64,000 bases of DNA from Microbacterium sp. 2FI. GTDB taxonomy: Bacteria; Actinomycetota; Actinomycetes; Actinomycetales; Microbacteriaceae. Under the pieces are notes generated by a model, which had not been told where the DNA came from, made no database searches, and saw only the letters and a list, made by a program, of their open reading frames with translations. The number at the start of each line of letters is the position of its first letter. The first letter of the stretch is position 1. Position numbers and translations under genes: made by a program. The stretch is taken from NCBI RefSeq assembly GCF_005502885.1, contig NZ_SCMR01000011.1, forward strand, positions 1 to 64,000, in the 5' to 3' direction. Shown here piece by piece: positions 1-8,876 of this stretch.

Positions 1-246
1 ATCGACAGCCTCCCCAGCATCAGAACCACCACCGACGAAACCCCTGGCTAGACTGCCCGCAACTGTTCACTTTTCGAAGATCGAAACTGACCAGTTCTCA
101 AGCGTCGCTGACACCGCAGAATCCCGTAGACCACAGCCCCCACCCCGCTTGCTACGGATCAGAGGGTCAACGGCATCGGCTACCCACAGATCGGCGATAA
201 CCAGGACGCGCGTTGGGGTGTCCGTTGTCGTCGGTAGGGTCCTGTT
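1..246. other. No gene supported at the left edge
   Basis: All three plus-strand frames are open for part of this stretch, as is common in GC-rich DNA, but none gives a protein I recognise. In frame 1 a stop falls at 49-51, so bases 1-51 could be the last codons of a gene lying left of the window. The rest is probably the upstream region of the gene starting at 247. Confidence 0.4.
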
Positions 247-765
247 GTGATCGAGATCGCGCGCGCCGAGTTGTCCTCCTCCGCTTGTCCTGAGCGTTTT
301 GTCGCGCGCTGGCGGGACCTTGCGACGCACCCGGAGTGGGCGGCGGGAATGGAGTACCTGCGACTCGACGAGCCGTTCGCCGTGGGGGCAACGGGTGTGC
401 TCAAGGTGCGTGGTGGGCACGAGGCGCCCTTCGTTGTGACGGAGTATGTCGAGGGTCGTGTGTACGCCGATACGACGATCCTCGACGGTGCCGAGCTCAC
501 GGTGCACCACGCCGCTGCTCCAGCGGGGTCGGGGTCGGCAGTCGTGCTGCGCGCGTGGCTCACCGGTGCCCGTGCGGCCGAGTATGCCGACCAGATGCGC
601 GACGACGTGCAGCGCAGCCTGGATACCGACCTCGCGGCACTCGCAAGAATGCTCGAGTCCGAGGGTGAAGCGGCTGACCGCCGACTCACTGCGCGATCAA
701 ACGCATCTCGTGAGGGATCGGATCGGGCAACCTGGAGCGCGACCTCCGCCAGCTTGACGGAGTGA
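247..765 (+). CDS. SRPBCC (START-like) family protein
   Basis: A 172-residue protein of the SRPBCC/polyketide-cyclase type, a helix-grip fold that binds hydrophobic ligands; the ligand is unknown. Residues 1-140 have the usual order: an N-terminal strand and helix with a WxxLATHPEW motif near residue 28, a central beta sheet (VEGRVYADTTI) and a long C-terminal helix (MRDDVQRSLDTDLAALARML). The last 30 residues are Arg/Ser-rich, unlike the family, and may be read-through into the next gene's leader. The start is a GTG. The stop overlaps the next gene's GTG by four bases (GTGA), so the two are probably translated together. The family call is by resemblance only. Confidence 0.72.
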   Translation: MIEIARAELSSSACPERFVARWRDLATHPEWAAGMEYLRLDEPFAVGATGVLKVRGGHEAPFVVTEYVEGRVYADTTILDGAELTVHHAAAPAGSGSAVVLRAWLTGARAAEYADQMRDDVQRSLDTDLAALARMLESEGEAADRRLTARSNASREGSDRATWSATSASLTE

Positions 766-902
766 AGGTGCGTGCAGCGGACCCGCGAGCCTGCCCGACG
801 TGTGGTGATCCGCTCACCTTCGAGATTCTCGACGATGAGCGATTCCTGGTCGCATGGTCGTGCGTGAACTGCGGTCTGATCCGAACCACCGAGCCGGGGT
901 AG
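762..902 (+). CDS. Tiny zinc-ribbon protein (46 aa)
   Basis: A 46-residue ORF with two CxxC knuckles (CPTC near residues 11-14 and CVNC near 34-37) separated by about 20 residues, the pattern of a single zinc ribbon. It begins with a GTG that overlaps the stop of the SRPBCC gene (GTGA), and an in-frame stop upstream at 711-713 limits how far it could extend. Upstream codons 714-761 in the same frame also look codable, so a non-standard earlier start such as CTG at 732 cannot be excluded. The function is unknown; it may bind nucleic acid or act with its coupled neighbour. Confidence 0.6.
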   Translation: MKVRAADPRACPTCGDPLTFEILDDERFLVAWSCVNCGLIRTTEPG

Positions 903-1116
903 ATCCCAATCGGTCGACGTGATCCCGGGCTCGCATGGGGCGCGACGCCACCAATGCCGGCTGCGCGGATGAGGATCGCTTGTGCCACGGGGGCGCGATA
1001 TTGAGGCCGATCGTCTGGATTCTCGTGACAGGGGTGAGGATTCTGGTTCACTGATGCGAGGGTGGCTCGCTCGGCGCGCGGCGCCCGCGTGCCTTGGTGA
1101 ACCGGGGGGAGTGGTA
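903..1116. other. Intergenic, leader of chaA
   Basis: The antiporter's frame stays open back to an ATG/GTG region near 982, but residues encoded before 1117 are Arg/Asp/Gly-rich and lack membrane character. I read this stretch as leader, ending in a strong purine run at 1103-1112 that acts as ribosome binding site. No other gene is visible. Confidence 0.5.
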
Positions 1117-2304
1117 ATGCGAGCGACTCGTGACCGAGCGGCTGTCCGCGAGCCGGTCGCTGCCGGGAGCTCTTGGCGGGGCATGTTCTCCCGCTCGACG
1201 ATCCTGACGCTTGCGGTCGCGTGGGTGACGGCGATCCTGTTTCTCACCGTTGGGCACGAGTATGTGACCCATCCGCCGAACGCGGCGGTCGCAGTCGGCT
1301 GCTTCGTGTTGATCCTGGGGGCGATCATGGTCGCCGCGTTTGGGGTTGTCCGACATGCCGAGCATCTCGCGGAAAGGCTCGGCGAGCCCTTCGGCACACT
1401 GATCCTCACGCTGACCGTGGTTGTGATCGAGGTCGTGCTGATCGCATCGATCATGCTCGGTCCGGGCGGGTCAGCAACCATCGGGAGGGACTCGCTGTTC
1501 GCGGTCATGATGATCGTCGTCAACGGCGTCCTCGGCCTCACCATTCTGCTCGGGGCGCTGAAATTCGGACCGCAGCGGTACAACATGGAAGGCGCGTCGA
1601 TCTACATCGCGATGATCGCGGCGCTCTCGCTGGTCACGCTCGTGCTGCCGAGCTTCCTGAGCTCCACCAGTGATGGCAGCCTCATCCCCCTGCAGGCCAT
1701 CGGCATAGCCGTCCTATCGGCAGCGCTGTACATCTTCTTCCTCTTCATGCAGACCGGCACCGACCGCGCGCTTTACCTGCAGCCCCGGCCGGCGTCGTCC
1801 CCAGCCGAATCAGGTCCTGCGCCCACACCGTCGCACGAGAAGGTCGCGGCCCGCGAGCTGGTGCTCCGCTCGGCTCTCCTGGTCGTGACAGTGTTACCGA
1901 TCATCCTCCTCGCCCACGACCTCGGCATCCTGGTCGGCCGTGGCATCGCGCTTACGGGGGCGCCGGTCGCTTTGGGCGGCGTGATCATCGCGATCATCGT
2001 GTTCACACCCGAAGCCATCACCGCCGTCCGAGCTGCACTGGCCAACGAGAACCAGCGTGCTCTCAACCTTGGTCTTGGCGCGTTCGTCTCGACGGTGGGG
2101 CTGACCATCCCGGCGATCCTGGTGATTGGTCTGCTGACCGGCCAGCCCGTCATCCTCGGAGAATCACCCGGCAACATGGTGCTCATCTGCATCACCCTGG
2201 TGATGACCGTCATCACCTACTTCGCACCACGCACCACTGCAGTCCACGGCGCGGTCCACCTCATGCTGTTCGGCGTCTACGGCGTCCTGCTCTTCGCACC
2301 GTAG
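1117..2304 (+). CDS. chaA: ChaA-type Ca2+(Na+/K+)/H+ antiporter
   Basis: An inner-membrane cation/proton exchanger of the CaCA superfamily, 395 residues with about eleven hydrophobic segments. Both family repeats are visible: the alpha-1 signature with GEPFGTLILTLTVVVIEV near residue 90, whose acidic residues line the ion path, and the alpha-2 signature FTPEAITAVRAALANE followed by STVGLTIPAIL near residue 320. The halves are joined by a hydrophilic linker around residues 225-250. The ATG at 1117 is chosen because a GGGGGAG run sits about seven bases upstream. It probably exports Ca2+ or Na+ using the proton gradient; which ion cannot be told from sequence. It is transcribed alone. Confidence 0.85.
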   Translation: MRATRDRAAVREPVAAGSSWRGMFSRSTILTLAVAWVTAILFLTVGHEYVTHPPNAAVAVGCFVLILGAIMVAAFGVVRHAEHLAERLGEPFGTLILTLTVVVIEVVLIASIMLGPGGSATIGRDSLFAVMMIVVNGVLGLTILLGALKFGPQRYNMEGASIYIAMIAALSLVTLVLPSFLSSTSDGSLIPLQAIGIAVLSAALYIFFLFMQTGTDRALYLQPRPASSPAESGPAPTPSHEKVAARELVLRSALLVVTVLPIILLAHDLGILVGRGIALTGAPVALGGVIIAIIVFTPEAITAVRAALANENQRALNLGLGAFVSTVGLTIPAILVIGLLTGQPVILGESPGNMVLICITLVMTVITYFAPRTTAVHGAVHLMLFGVYGVLLFAP

Positions 2305-2346
2305 CCCACCACACATCCTTGGCCACACACGATTCCCTGGCGTCCG

Positions 2347-3252
2347 TCACGAGAAGCCGGCGGTGGCGTCCCCGAGCGCGTTCGGACGGACGGACTGCGG
2401 GGGGTCCGCCGGCTGTGCAGTCCAGCTGCGGAGCATGTCGAGCGCATCCGCGGAGGGCGTTCCGGGCTCGGTGAGGTACGTGGCGAGCCTGACGTCGGGG
2501 GCCGATGGCAGCGTGAGCGTCTCGTAGCGGACGGTGAGCAGGCCGACGACGGGGTGGTTGATTCGCTTCGTGCCGTTGGCGTGGGTGCGAACCGTGTGCG
2601 CTCCCCACCAGATCCGGAACTGATCGCTCCGGGTGGCGAGTTCGCCGACGAGTGCCATCAGGGCCCGGTCGCTGGGGTCCTGCCCGGCGAGCAGGCGCAT
2701 CGCCGAGACGGCTTCGCGTGCGCTCTTCTCCCAGTCCGCGTAGAAGGTCTGAGAGCGCGGGTCGAGGAACAGATACCGGGCATGGTTCACCCGGGCGCCG
2801 TCGACGGGGAACAGGTGAGGGAAGAGCGCGCGACCGAGGGAGTTGGAGGCGACGATGTCGGCGAGCCGGTTGAGCGCGACCACGGGGACGTCGGCCATGG
2901 CGTCGATCAGCTGAACCACCTGAGGAGAGACGCGGGTCTCGGACTTGGCGCGAGGGGCGCGGCGAGGTCCGGATGCCGCCCTGGCGAGATCCAGCAGGTG
3001 CGCAGTCTCGGCGTCGTCGAGTTCGAGGGCACGGACGAGGGCGTATAGAACACTCTCGGACACCCCGCTCAAGTCCCCGCGTTCCATGCGGGTGTAATAC
3101 GCGGTGCTCACCCCCGCGAGTTGGGCGACTTCTTCACGGCGCAGTCCCGGTACACGGCGTTCTCCACCGAACACCGGTATGCCCGCCTGGGCGGGCGTGA
3201 CGCGCCCGCGCAGCGCGGTGAGGAACTGCTGCACATCCTGCCGAGGATCCAT
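2347..3252 (-). CDS. XRE-family regulator with MmyB-like ligand domain
   Basis: A 301-residue repressor-type protein. The N-terminal HTH (residues about 35-60, [19 protein letters not shown]) is typical XRE/Cro. From about residue 110 it matches the MmyB-like ligand-binding domain found in many actinobacterial regulators, including the [20 protein letters not shown] stretch that ends the family core. It is divergent from the aldo-keto reductase at 3340, 87 bp away, and probably controls it and itself through the inverted repeat at 3273-3318. The effector is unknown. A second protein of the same architecture is at 12393-13277. Confidence 0.85.
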   Translation of the reverse strand: MDPRQDVQQFLTALRGRVTPAQAGIPVFGGERRVPGLRREEVAQLAGVSTAYYTRMERGDLSGVSESVLYALVRALELDDAETAHLLDLARAASGPRRAPRAKSETRVSPQVVQLIDAMADVPVVALNRLADIVASNSLGRALFPHLFPVDGARVNHARYLFLDPRSQTFYADWEKSAREAVSAMRLLAGQDPSDRALMALVGELATRSDQFRIWWGAHTVRTHANGTKRINHPVVGLLTVRYETLTLPSAPDVRLATYLTEPGTPSADALDMLRSWTAQPADPPQSVRPNALGDATAGFS

Positions 3253-3272
3253 CCTCCGACGCTAGCCCGTGG

Positions 3273-3318
3273 GCCACGTCACATGGGAGCTACTGCTGGT
3301 GACTCTCACCCACGTGGC
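3273..3318. promoter_or_regulatory. Inverted repeat in the divergent XRE/AKR promoter
   Basis: GCCACGT at 3273-3279 is repeated in reverse complement as ACGTGGC at 3312-3318, with 32 bases between. It lies in the 87-bp gap between the divergent regulator and aldo-keto reductase genes, where an operator is expected. A 7-bp repeat is short, so this is a candidate only. Confidence 0.35.
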
Positions 3319-3339
3319 ATGCGCGCCTACCGTGGCGGC

Positions 3340-4212
3340 ATGACAGCAGCCAACACACCGATCCCGAACGTGACACTGAACAATGGCGTGGAGATGCCGA
3401 TCCTCGGATTCGGCGTCTTCCAGGTCGGACCCGAAGAGACTGAGAAAGCCGTCAGCGATGCGCTCGCAGCCGGATACCGATCGATCGACACGGCCGCGGC
3501 CTATCAGAACGAAGAAGCCGTCGGTGCGGCGATCGCGAAGTCCGGCATCCCCCGTGACGAGCTCTTCATCACGACCAAGCTGTGGGTACAGGACGCCCCC
3601 GCAGAGGCGAACACCGCGAACGCGTTCGACGACTCGCTGCGCAAGCTCGGCCTCGACTACGTCGACCTCTACCTGATCCATCAGCCCTTCGGCGACTACT
3701 ACGGGCAGTGGCGGGCGATGGAGAAGATCGCCCGCGACGGGCGTGCCCGTGCGATCGGCGTCTCGAACTTTCCGGCGGACCGGATCCTCGACCTCATCCT
3801 CAACAACGAGATCACGCCCGCGGTCAATCAGATCGAGACCAACCCGTTCCACCAGCGCGCCGACTACCAGGGCATCCTCGCCGGCGAAGGCGTCCAGATC
3901 GAGTCATGGGGCCCGTTCGCCGAAGGCAAGAACGGGCTGTTCACGAACGAGGTGCTCACCGGCATCGGCGAGAAGCACGGCGAGTCCGTCGCGCAGGTCG
4001 TGCTGCGCTGGATGATTCAGCGCAACGTCGTCGTCATCCCCAAGACCGTGAACCCCGACCGGATGGCGCAGAACCTCGACGTCTTCGACTTCGCCCTCAC
4101 CGAAGACGACATGAACCAGATCGCCGCCATCGACGAAGGCAGCTCGCAGTTCTTCGATCATCAGGATCCCGACATGGTCCGCTGGCTGGCCGCCCGCCGG
4201 CTCGAAGGCTAG
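3340..4212 (+). CDS. Aldo-keto reductase (2,5-diketo-D-gluconate reductase-like)
   Basis: A 290-residue NADPH-dependent cytosolic reductase of the AKR superfamily, a TIM barrel. The catalytic tetrad is complete: Asp50 and Tyr55 ([10 protein letters not shown]), Lys80 (TTKLW) and His114 (YLIHQP). The family signature IGVSNFP and the NADPH-binding [13 protein letters not shown] near the C-terminus are also present. Length and order match the DkgA/AKR5-like branch, but the substrate (keto-sugar, aldehyde or methylglyoxal) cannot be fixed. The ATG at 3340 is preferred over earlier in-frame codons because homology begins there. The divergent XRE regulator suggests control by a small molecule. Confidence 0.88.
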   Translation: MTAANTPIPNVTLNNGVEMPILGFGVFQVGPEETEKAVSDALAAGYRSIDTAAAYQNEEAVGAAIAKSGIPRDELFITTKLWVQDAPAEANTANAFDDSLRKLGLDYVDLYLIHQPFGDYYGQWRAMEKIARDGRARAIGVSNFPADRILDLILNNEITPAVNQIETNPFHQRADYQGILAGEGVQIESWGPFAEGKNGLFTNEVLTGIGEKHGESVAQVVLRWMIQRNVVVIPKTVNPDRMAQNLDVFDFALTEDDMNQIAAIDEGSSQFFDHQDPDMVRWLAARRLEG

Positions 4213-4231
4213 GACTTCGCCCGGGATGAGG

Positions 4232-4462
4232 TCATTCGGCGAGGCGCTCATCCGGGTGGATGCTCCGCGTCTCTTTGCGCCGGCCGCGACGGTTGACCAG
4301 GTCGCTGAGGTACACCTTGGGCAGCATCTGGGCGATGGCCAGCGCTGCGTACATGATCGTGTTGATTGCGACGAACGCGGCCAGAAACTGGAAGGCGGGT
4401 GTGGCGAGCAACTCGACCGGGAGCAGCAGGCCCGTCGGCACAGCGCCCGTCATCGTGATCAT
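4232..4462 (-). CDS. Small membrane protein coupled to glycosyltransferase
   Basis: A 76-residue protein with one or two hydrophobic segments (residues about 8-48) and a basic, charged C-terminal tail (VNRRGRRKETR). Its ATG overlaps the TGA of the upstream glycosyltransferase by four bases (ATGA), with a GGAGGG ribosome site inside that gene, so the two proteins are likely made in a fixed ratio. I recognise no family. From position it could be an accessory subunit of the polysaccharide synthase, as small membrane partners of GT2 synthases often are; that is inference. Confidence 0.65.
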   Translation of the reverse strand: MITMTGAVPTGLLLPVELLATPAFQFLAAFVAINTIMYAALAIAQMLPKVYLSDLVNRRGRRKETRSIHPDERLAE

Positions 4463-5895
4463 CGGTTGCCCTCCGTCGCAGATACCGGTTCGTGTGCGAC
4501 GCTTCCCCACTGGGCTTTACGCCCCACGGTGATGTCGAAGACGCCCCGGACGTACACGAGGTTGAGGAAGATCGCGTACGCGAGTTCGGGGAAGAGGGCG
4601 ACGGCCAGCAATCGTGCCCGCCAGCCTCCTCGCCACACGGTGACGACGCGTTCGAGGACGAAGATCAATCCGACGACGACCCAGAACGGGATCCAGATCC
4701 AGTTGTCGGCGGCGAGGACCATGAGCACCAGGAGCAGCAGATAGGCCGTGATGGCGACGACGCCGTATCCGATGCCGAGCTGCTGGGCCCAATAACGCGT
4801 CACAGATGGACGGAACCCGTAGCTGCCCAGGTTCTCGACTGCTCCGCGCTGCCAGCGCAGCCTTTGCCGCCACAGTGTGCGCCACGTCTCCATCACCTCG
4901 GTGACGACCGTGCATTGGGCCGGCGAGATCATGAGTCCTCCCAGCGATTTGATGGCCAGGGTGAGCTCGTTGTCCTCGGTGAGGACGAGGGTGTCATACA
5001 CCTCTCCCAGGACGCCGGGGAGGGATCGGCCACGTGCCTCTGCCACCGTGCGCAAGGCCCGCGGGCGAAAAATCGACGCCGTGCCCGTGAGCACGAAGAC
5101 CCGTCCCCGCCGGCGACGGATCTGCCGGGCGTAGCGGGTGTACTCGTTACGCTGAAACTGGCCGAGCAGACCTGCCCCCTCGGCGCCGTAGAACAACCCA
5201 CCGACGGCCATCAACGCCCGATCATCGGTGAATCGGCGGACCGCTGCGGCCAGGAAACCCTGGTCCAGCGTCGTGTCGGCGTCCATCACCATCACGGTGT
5301 CGTTGTCGCCGAGGCCCTTCAGTACGGCGGGCAGCGCCTGGTTGAGCGCACCCGCCTTCTTCTTCGTGTTGGCGACCGTTTCGAACACGTCGACGCCGGC
5401 CGCCCGGGCGAGCGAGACGGTGTCATCGGTGCAATTGTCGGCGACGACGACGATCCGCGCGGGCTGGTGAGACTGGGCGCGCAGCGAGGCGATCGTCTCC
5501 GCAATGCACCCGGCCTCGTTGTGGGCCGGGATCAGCACCGTGACGGTGACCGGGCCGGCGTAGATGCCGCGGGTCTCTGCCATCACCCGCTTGGGCGCCA
5601 ACGGCATCCCCTCCCAATCATCACTCGTCCGGGAGCGTCTGGCGACACGCCGCTCTAGCAGGCCGACGACAGCAGCCACAAGCAGCGCGAACCCGGCTGC
5701 GGCGAGGATCACACCGGCCGATGGCGCCGACGTGGAATACATCACCTCCCAAGCCCCGAAGAGGGTCACTGTCGTCGGGGTATCCCACCCGGCAGGATCC
5801 TGGATAGTGGCGAAAGCGGCCAGGCCGACTACCAATGCGCCCAGCAGCGCAGAACAGATGAGAGCGACGCCGACGAAACGCTCGAACTTCTTCAT
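4459..5895 (-). CDS. Processive family-2 membrane glycosyltransferase
   Basis: A 478-residue membrane glycosyltransferase resembling cellulose, hyaluronan and poly-GlcNAc synthases. Two hydrophobic segments (about 8-30 and 60-82) precede the cytosolic GT-A domain: LIPAHNEAG opens it, DADTT near residue 205 is the metal-binding DxD, TEDNE is the catalytic acid and QRLRW is the processive QxxRW motif. Three or four C-terminal membrane segments follow (about 370-440). No PilZ domain is present. A GGGAGGT ribosome site overlaps the end of the upstream GGDEF-EAL gene, three bases away, so c-di-GMP signalling and polymer synthesis look co-transcribed. The polymer cannot be named from sequence. Confidence 0.85.
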   Translation of the reverse strand: MKKFERFVGVALICSALLGALVVGLAAFATIQDPAGWDTPTTVTLFGAWEVMYSTSAPSAGVILAAAGFALLVAAVVGLLERRVARRSRTSDDWEGMPLAPKRVMAETRGIYAGPVTVTVLIPAHNEAGCIAETIASLRAQSHQPARIVVVADNCTDDTVSLARAAGVDVFETVANTKKKAGALNQALPAVLKGLGDNDTVMVMDADTTLDQGFLAAAVRRFTDDRALMAVGGLFYGAEGAGLLGQFQRNEYTRYARQIRRRRGRVFVLTGTASIFRPRALRTVAEARGRSLPGVLGEVYDTLVLTEDNELTLAIKSLGGLMISPAQCTVVTEVMETWRTLWRQRLRWQRGAVENLGSYGFRPSVTRYWAQQLGIGYGVVAITAYLLLLVLMVLAADNWIWIPFWVVVGLIFVLERVVTVWRGGWRARLLAVALFPELAYAIFLNLVYVRGVFDITVGRKAQWGSVAHEPVSATEGNR

Positions 5896-5898
5896 TCG

Positions 5899-8205
5899 CT
5901 ACCTCCCGGGGAGCTCGTGTCTCACGGCCACGCTCGCCAGGCGAGGGGCACTCTGCTGCTCGGCTATCGCGATCGCGTCAGGATCCATCGGACGGCCCAG
6001 CAGGTAGCCCTGCGCCGACTCGCAGCCGAGGGACCGCAACAGCGACACGTGCTCCTCCGCTTCGATTCCTTCGGCGATCAGACGGAGACCCAGCGCGTGC
6101 CCCGTCTCGACGATCACCCGAAGGAACCCTTGTGAATAGCGGGGTGTATCAAGGAAGCGCCGGTCGATCTTGAGGATGTCGATCGGGAGATCCTCGAGCC
6201 GTGCGATCGAGCTGTATCCGATGCCGAAGTCGTCGAGGGCGATGCCAATACCGTCGTGGCGCAACTCGTCGAGGTGCTTCACGGCAATGGAGGCGTCGAT
6301 CAATGTGGTCTCCGTGATCTCCAGCACGAGTTGAGTCGGGTCGATGCCCGAGGCGGCCACCGCTTCGCGGACATCCGCCAACACTCGTGGGCTGGAGATA
6401 TGCCGCCCCGAGACGTTGACCGTCACCGCGAGCCAAGGAGCGGCTGAGTGCTCGTTCCAACGGGCGAGCTGCCGGGTGGCCTGGCGAAGGATCCACGCGC
6501 CCAGATCGCAGACCAGCTCAGACTGCTCCGCGATCGGAACGAACGCTGAGGGCGGCAGCAGCATCCCGTCCCTGCGCCAGCGGATCAGTGCCTCGAAACC
6601 CTGCACGGCCCCCGAGTCCAAATGGACGACCGGCTGGTAGTGCAGCACCAGCTGATCTGCCTCGATGGCGCGCGCGAGATCACCCTCCAGCTCCGTCCGG
6701 ACGCGGAACTCCTGCCGCATCTCAGCGTCGTAGATGCTCACCCGGCCTCGCCCGGACTGCTTTGCCCGATAGAGCGCCCGATCCGCTTCGTTCAACAACT
6801 GATCGGTGGTCGTGTCGCGATCGTGGCTCAGGGCCACCCCGATGCTCACCCCCACGGCGACGTTCTGCTGGTCCGCGACGGTGACGGGCGCGGACAGGAT
6901 CGGCACGAGTCGGGTGGCGACCGCGACCGCGTCCGATTCATCGGTCAGCGGGGCCAGCAGAACCACGAACTCGTCGCCGCCAAGCCGGCAGCTGATGTCG
7001 TCGGCACGGACAGAATCGCGCAGCCGTCCAGCCACCGCTCGCAGCACGTCGTCACCTGCGCCGTGACCCAGGGTGTCGTTGATCCGCTTGAACCCGTCCA
7101 GGTCGAGGAACAGCAGCGCGACTCTGCTGTCCGAGACGGCCGCCCCACTCAGGGCCGCCCTGATCAGCTGCACCGCATGCGCCCGATTGGGCAGGCCGGT
7201 GAGCGCGTCGTGGGTCGCCTGATACTCCAAGCTTGCTTGCGTCTTGGTGAGAATCTGATTCGTGGCCGCGATCTGGTTGAGCGAGATCTTCATGCGCGCG
7301 ATGGCCAACCCCATCAGGACGAGCGCCATGACGCCGATCAGCCAGTCGTCGACCGGGATGCCGAGCAGGTACTTCACGGTCAAGCCCACAAACGCGACGA
7401 ACGTTGCAACGGCGAGGGCGACGGTCAGCCTGTCGCTGAGCGCGACTCGCGACTCGATCGCCCGCTCGGACAGTGTGCGCATCGTGGGGTGCAGCGCCGC
7501 TGCTCCCCACAGCGCGTACGCGCCGAGCCACAAGGCGTCGAAGATGGTGTGGGCCGTGTTGTGAAGACCCAGCTCGGTGGCTCCGAGATCCGCCACGATG
7601 AGCAGAGTGAGTGCGAGAACCAACAGGGCCAGCGAGGTCTTCCTGGTGCCAGGAACCGTGATCAGTCCGATCAGGATTCCGAGCAGAACGATGTCCGCAA
7701 TGGGGTAGGCCGCCGCCACCACGACCGCCAACCAGGACTCGTGAGCGCTCGCCACACTCGGCCCGGCCAGCAGTACCCAGACCAGCATCAATCCGGTCGT
7801 GACGATCGCGCTGTCGATGAACCCCGCAAGATCGTTGAGCGGCCGGCGAGCGACGAGCAACTGAACCAGACCTGCGGCGAGGAATGGATACGCCGCCAGA
7901 TAGAAGGCGTCTGCCACAGATGGGAAGACGTCCTGATCCTGCACTTGGCTGATCCAGATAAGGATGCTGTCGCCCACCGACGACAGGAACACTCCCACGG
8001 CCATCAGGTACCACGCCGACCGCAAGGGTGGCCGATTCACCCGCACGCCGACAACGATCGCGACGGCGCTCACCAGCCCGATACCGAGGTAGATAACAGC
8101 GCGCCACAGATCACTGGGCGCCACCTGGTAGACGACGATTACAGCCGAGCAGACCAGCAGGAAGATCCAGCAGGCCTGAGTAGAGCGTCGAGCGTTCGCG
8201 TTCAC
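5899..8205 (-). CDS. Membrane GGDEF-EAL protein (c-di-GMP cyclase/phosphodiesterase)
   Basis: A 768-residue protein. Residues 1-310 form about nine hydrophobic segments, a membrane sensor of unknown signal. The GGDEF domain (about 335-495) has an intact GGDEF motif and, five residues before it, RADD, a canonical RxxD inhibitory site. The EAL domain (about 515-755) keeps the signature EAL, the NVSG, ETTLID, LDDFG, KID and AEGIE motifs expected of an active phosphodiesterase. Both activities may therefore be present, with the net direction set by the sensor. The GTG start at 8205 lies four bases past the stop of the DUF2461 gene and has only a weak ribosome site. Confidence 0.9.
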   Translation of the reverse strand: MNANARRSTQACWIFLLVCSAVIVVYQVAPSDLWRAVIYLGIGLVSAVAIVVGVRVNRPPLRSAWYLMAVGVFLSSVGDSILIWISQVQDQDVFPSVADAFYLAAYPFLAAGLVQLLVARRPLNDLAGFIDSAIVTTGLMLVWVLLAGPSVASAHESWLAVVVAAAYPIADIVLLGILIGLITVPGTRKTSLALLVLALTLLIVADLGATELGLHNTAHTIFDALWLGAYALWGAAALHPTMRTLSERAIESRVALSDRLTVALAVATFVAFVGLTVKYLLGIPVDDWLIGVMALVLMGLAIARMKISLNQIAATNQILTKTQASLEYQATHDALTGLPNRAHAVQLIRAALSGAAVSDSRVALLFLDLDGFKRINDTLGHGAGDDVLRAVAGRLRDSVRADDISCRLGGDEFVVLLAPLTDESDAVAVATRLVPILSAPVTVADQQNVAVGVSIGVALSHDRDTTTDQLLNEADRALYRAKQSGRGRVSIYDAEMRQEFRVRTELEGDLARAIEADQLVLHYQPVVHLDSGAVQGFEALIRWRRDGMLLPPSAFVPIAEQSELVCDLGAWILRQATRQLARWNEHSAAPWLAVTVNVSGRHISSPRVLADVREAVAASGIDPTQLVLEITETTLIDASIAVKHLDELRHDGIGIALDDFGIGYSSIARLEDLPIDILKIDRRFLDTPRYSQGFLRVIVETGHALGLRLIAEGIEAEEHVSLLRSLGCESAQGYLLGRPMDPDAIAIAEQQSAPRLASVAVRHELPGR

Positions 8206-8209
8206 GCCG

Positions 8210-8725
8210 TCACCCGGTCAGCCAGGCGCACCAGGTCTGCTCCGCGAGCAGCGCATCGAGATCCTCGGCGGTGCGCGGGTCGTCGACGGCTTCGCGGAAG
8301 CGGGCCAGCGCCGCGGGCGGCACGTCGTACATGCCGCCACCCAGCATCAGGCCCTCCTCGCTCAGCTGCAGGTAGTGCGCCACGGTCGCCTGCGAGACCA
8401 TGCCGATGTGCAGCTTGTAGGGCGTCTTGTCGGCGCTGAAGCGGACGTCGCGGTACGGGCGGAAGATCTTCACCGCGCCGAACTCGGGCTCCAGCTCCGC
8501 GCCGAGCGCCTCGAACGGTCCGCGAACGGCCGTGTCGTAGCGAGCCTTGTTGGCTGACCACCACACCTTCGTGTTGTCGGCGCGAAGCTCGGCGTAGAAC
8601 GAGAGTGCGTCGCGATCGAGACCTTCGAATCCCACCCGCCGATCGTAGCGGGCGGGTGCCGCGGTCGTCGCGGCCACGCGGGTATCGGCCGAGGCGGCGA
8701 TGCCGCCCGCCTTCTTGTTTCCCAT
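8210..8725 (-). CDS. DUF2461 family protein, C-terminally short
   Basis: A 171-residue protein with the DUF2461 (TIGR02453-type) core: FEGLDRDALSFYAELRADN, KVWWSANKARYD, then IFRPYRDVRFSADKTPYKLH and GLMLGGGMYDVPP. Function is unknown. Family members usually run about 210-230 residues and end with a conserved basic helix and a DHPR-like segment; here the protein stops soon after AEDLDALLAEQTW, so about 50 residues seem to be missing. The stop lies four bases from the GGDEF-EAL start. The ATG at 8725 follows a strong GGAGGGG site; the longer open frame upstream to 9067 is low-complexity and antisense to the DUF2804 gene. Confidence 0.8.
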   Translation of the reverse strand: MGNKKAGGIAASADTRVAATTAAPARYDRRVGFEGLDRDALSFYAELRADNTKVWWSANKARYDTAVRGPFEALGAELEPEFGAVKIFRPYRDVRFSADKTPYKLHIGMVSQATVAHYLQLSEEGLMLGGGMYDVPPAALARFREAVDDPRTAEDLDALLAEQTWCAWLTG

Positions 8726-8876
8726 TGGGTGACCCCTCCGGGCGAATCGATGGCGGTGCTGTCGTTCAGAATGGAGGGGTGCCCGCCGTCGCCCTCCTCT
8801 CCTTCTCCCTCGCTTCGCGAGTATCTCGAGGTCAGGGATTGATTCTGGGCCGCTGGACCGAATCTGAGGGACTCTC

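Noticed and set aside
180..1586. Long minus-strand ORF across the SRPBCC and chaA genes (468 codons)
   Set aside because: Its translation is Ser/Arg/Thr-rich without a recognisable domain and lies opposite genes with clear homology; it is a high-GC shadow frame.
6622..8439. 605-codon plus-strand ORF opposite the GGDEF-EAL gene
   Set aside because: His/Gln/Arg/Asp-rich composition with no domain; the opposite frame has all expected GGDEF and EAL motifs.
8726..8876. CTCGC-TTC-GCGAG mini palindrome between DUF2461 and DUF2804
   Set aside because: A 5-bp stem is too short to claim in GC-rich DNA.
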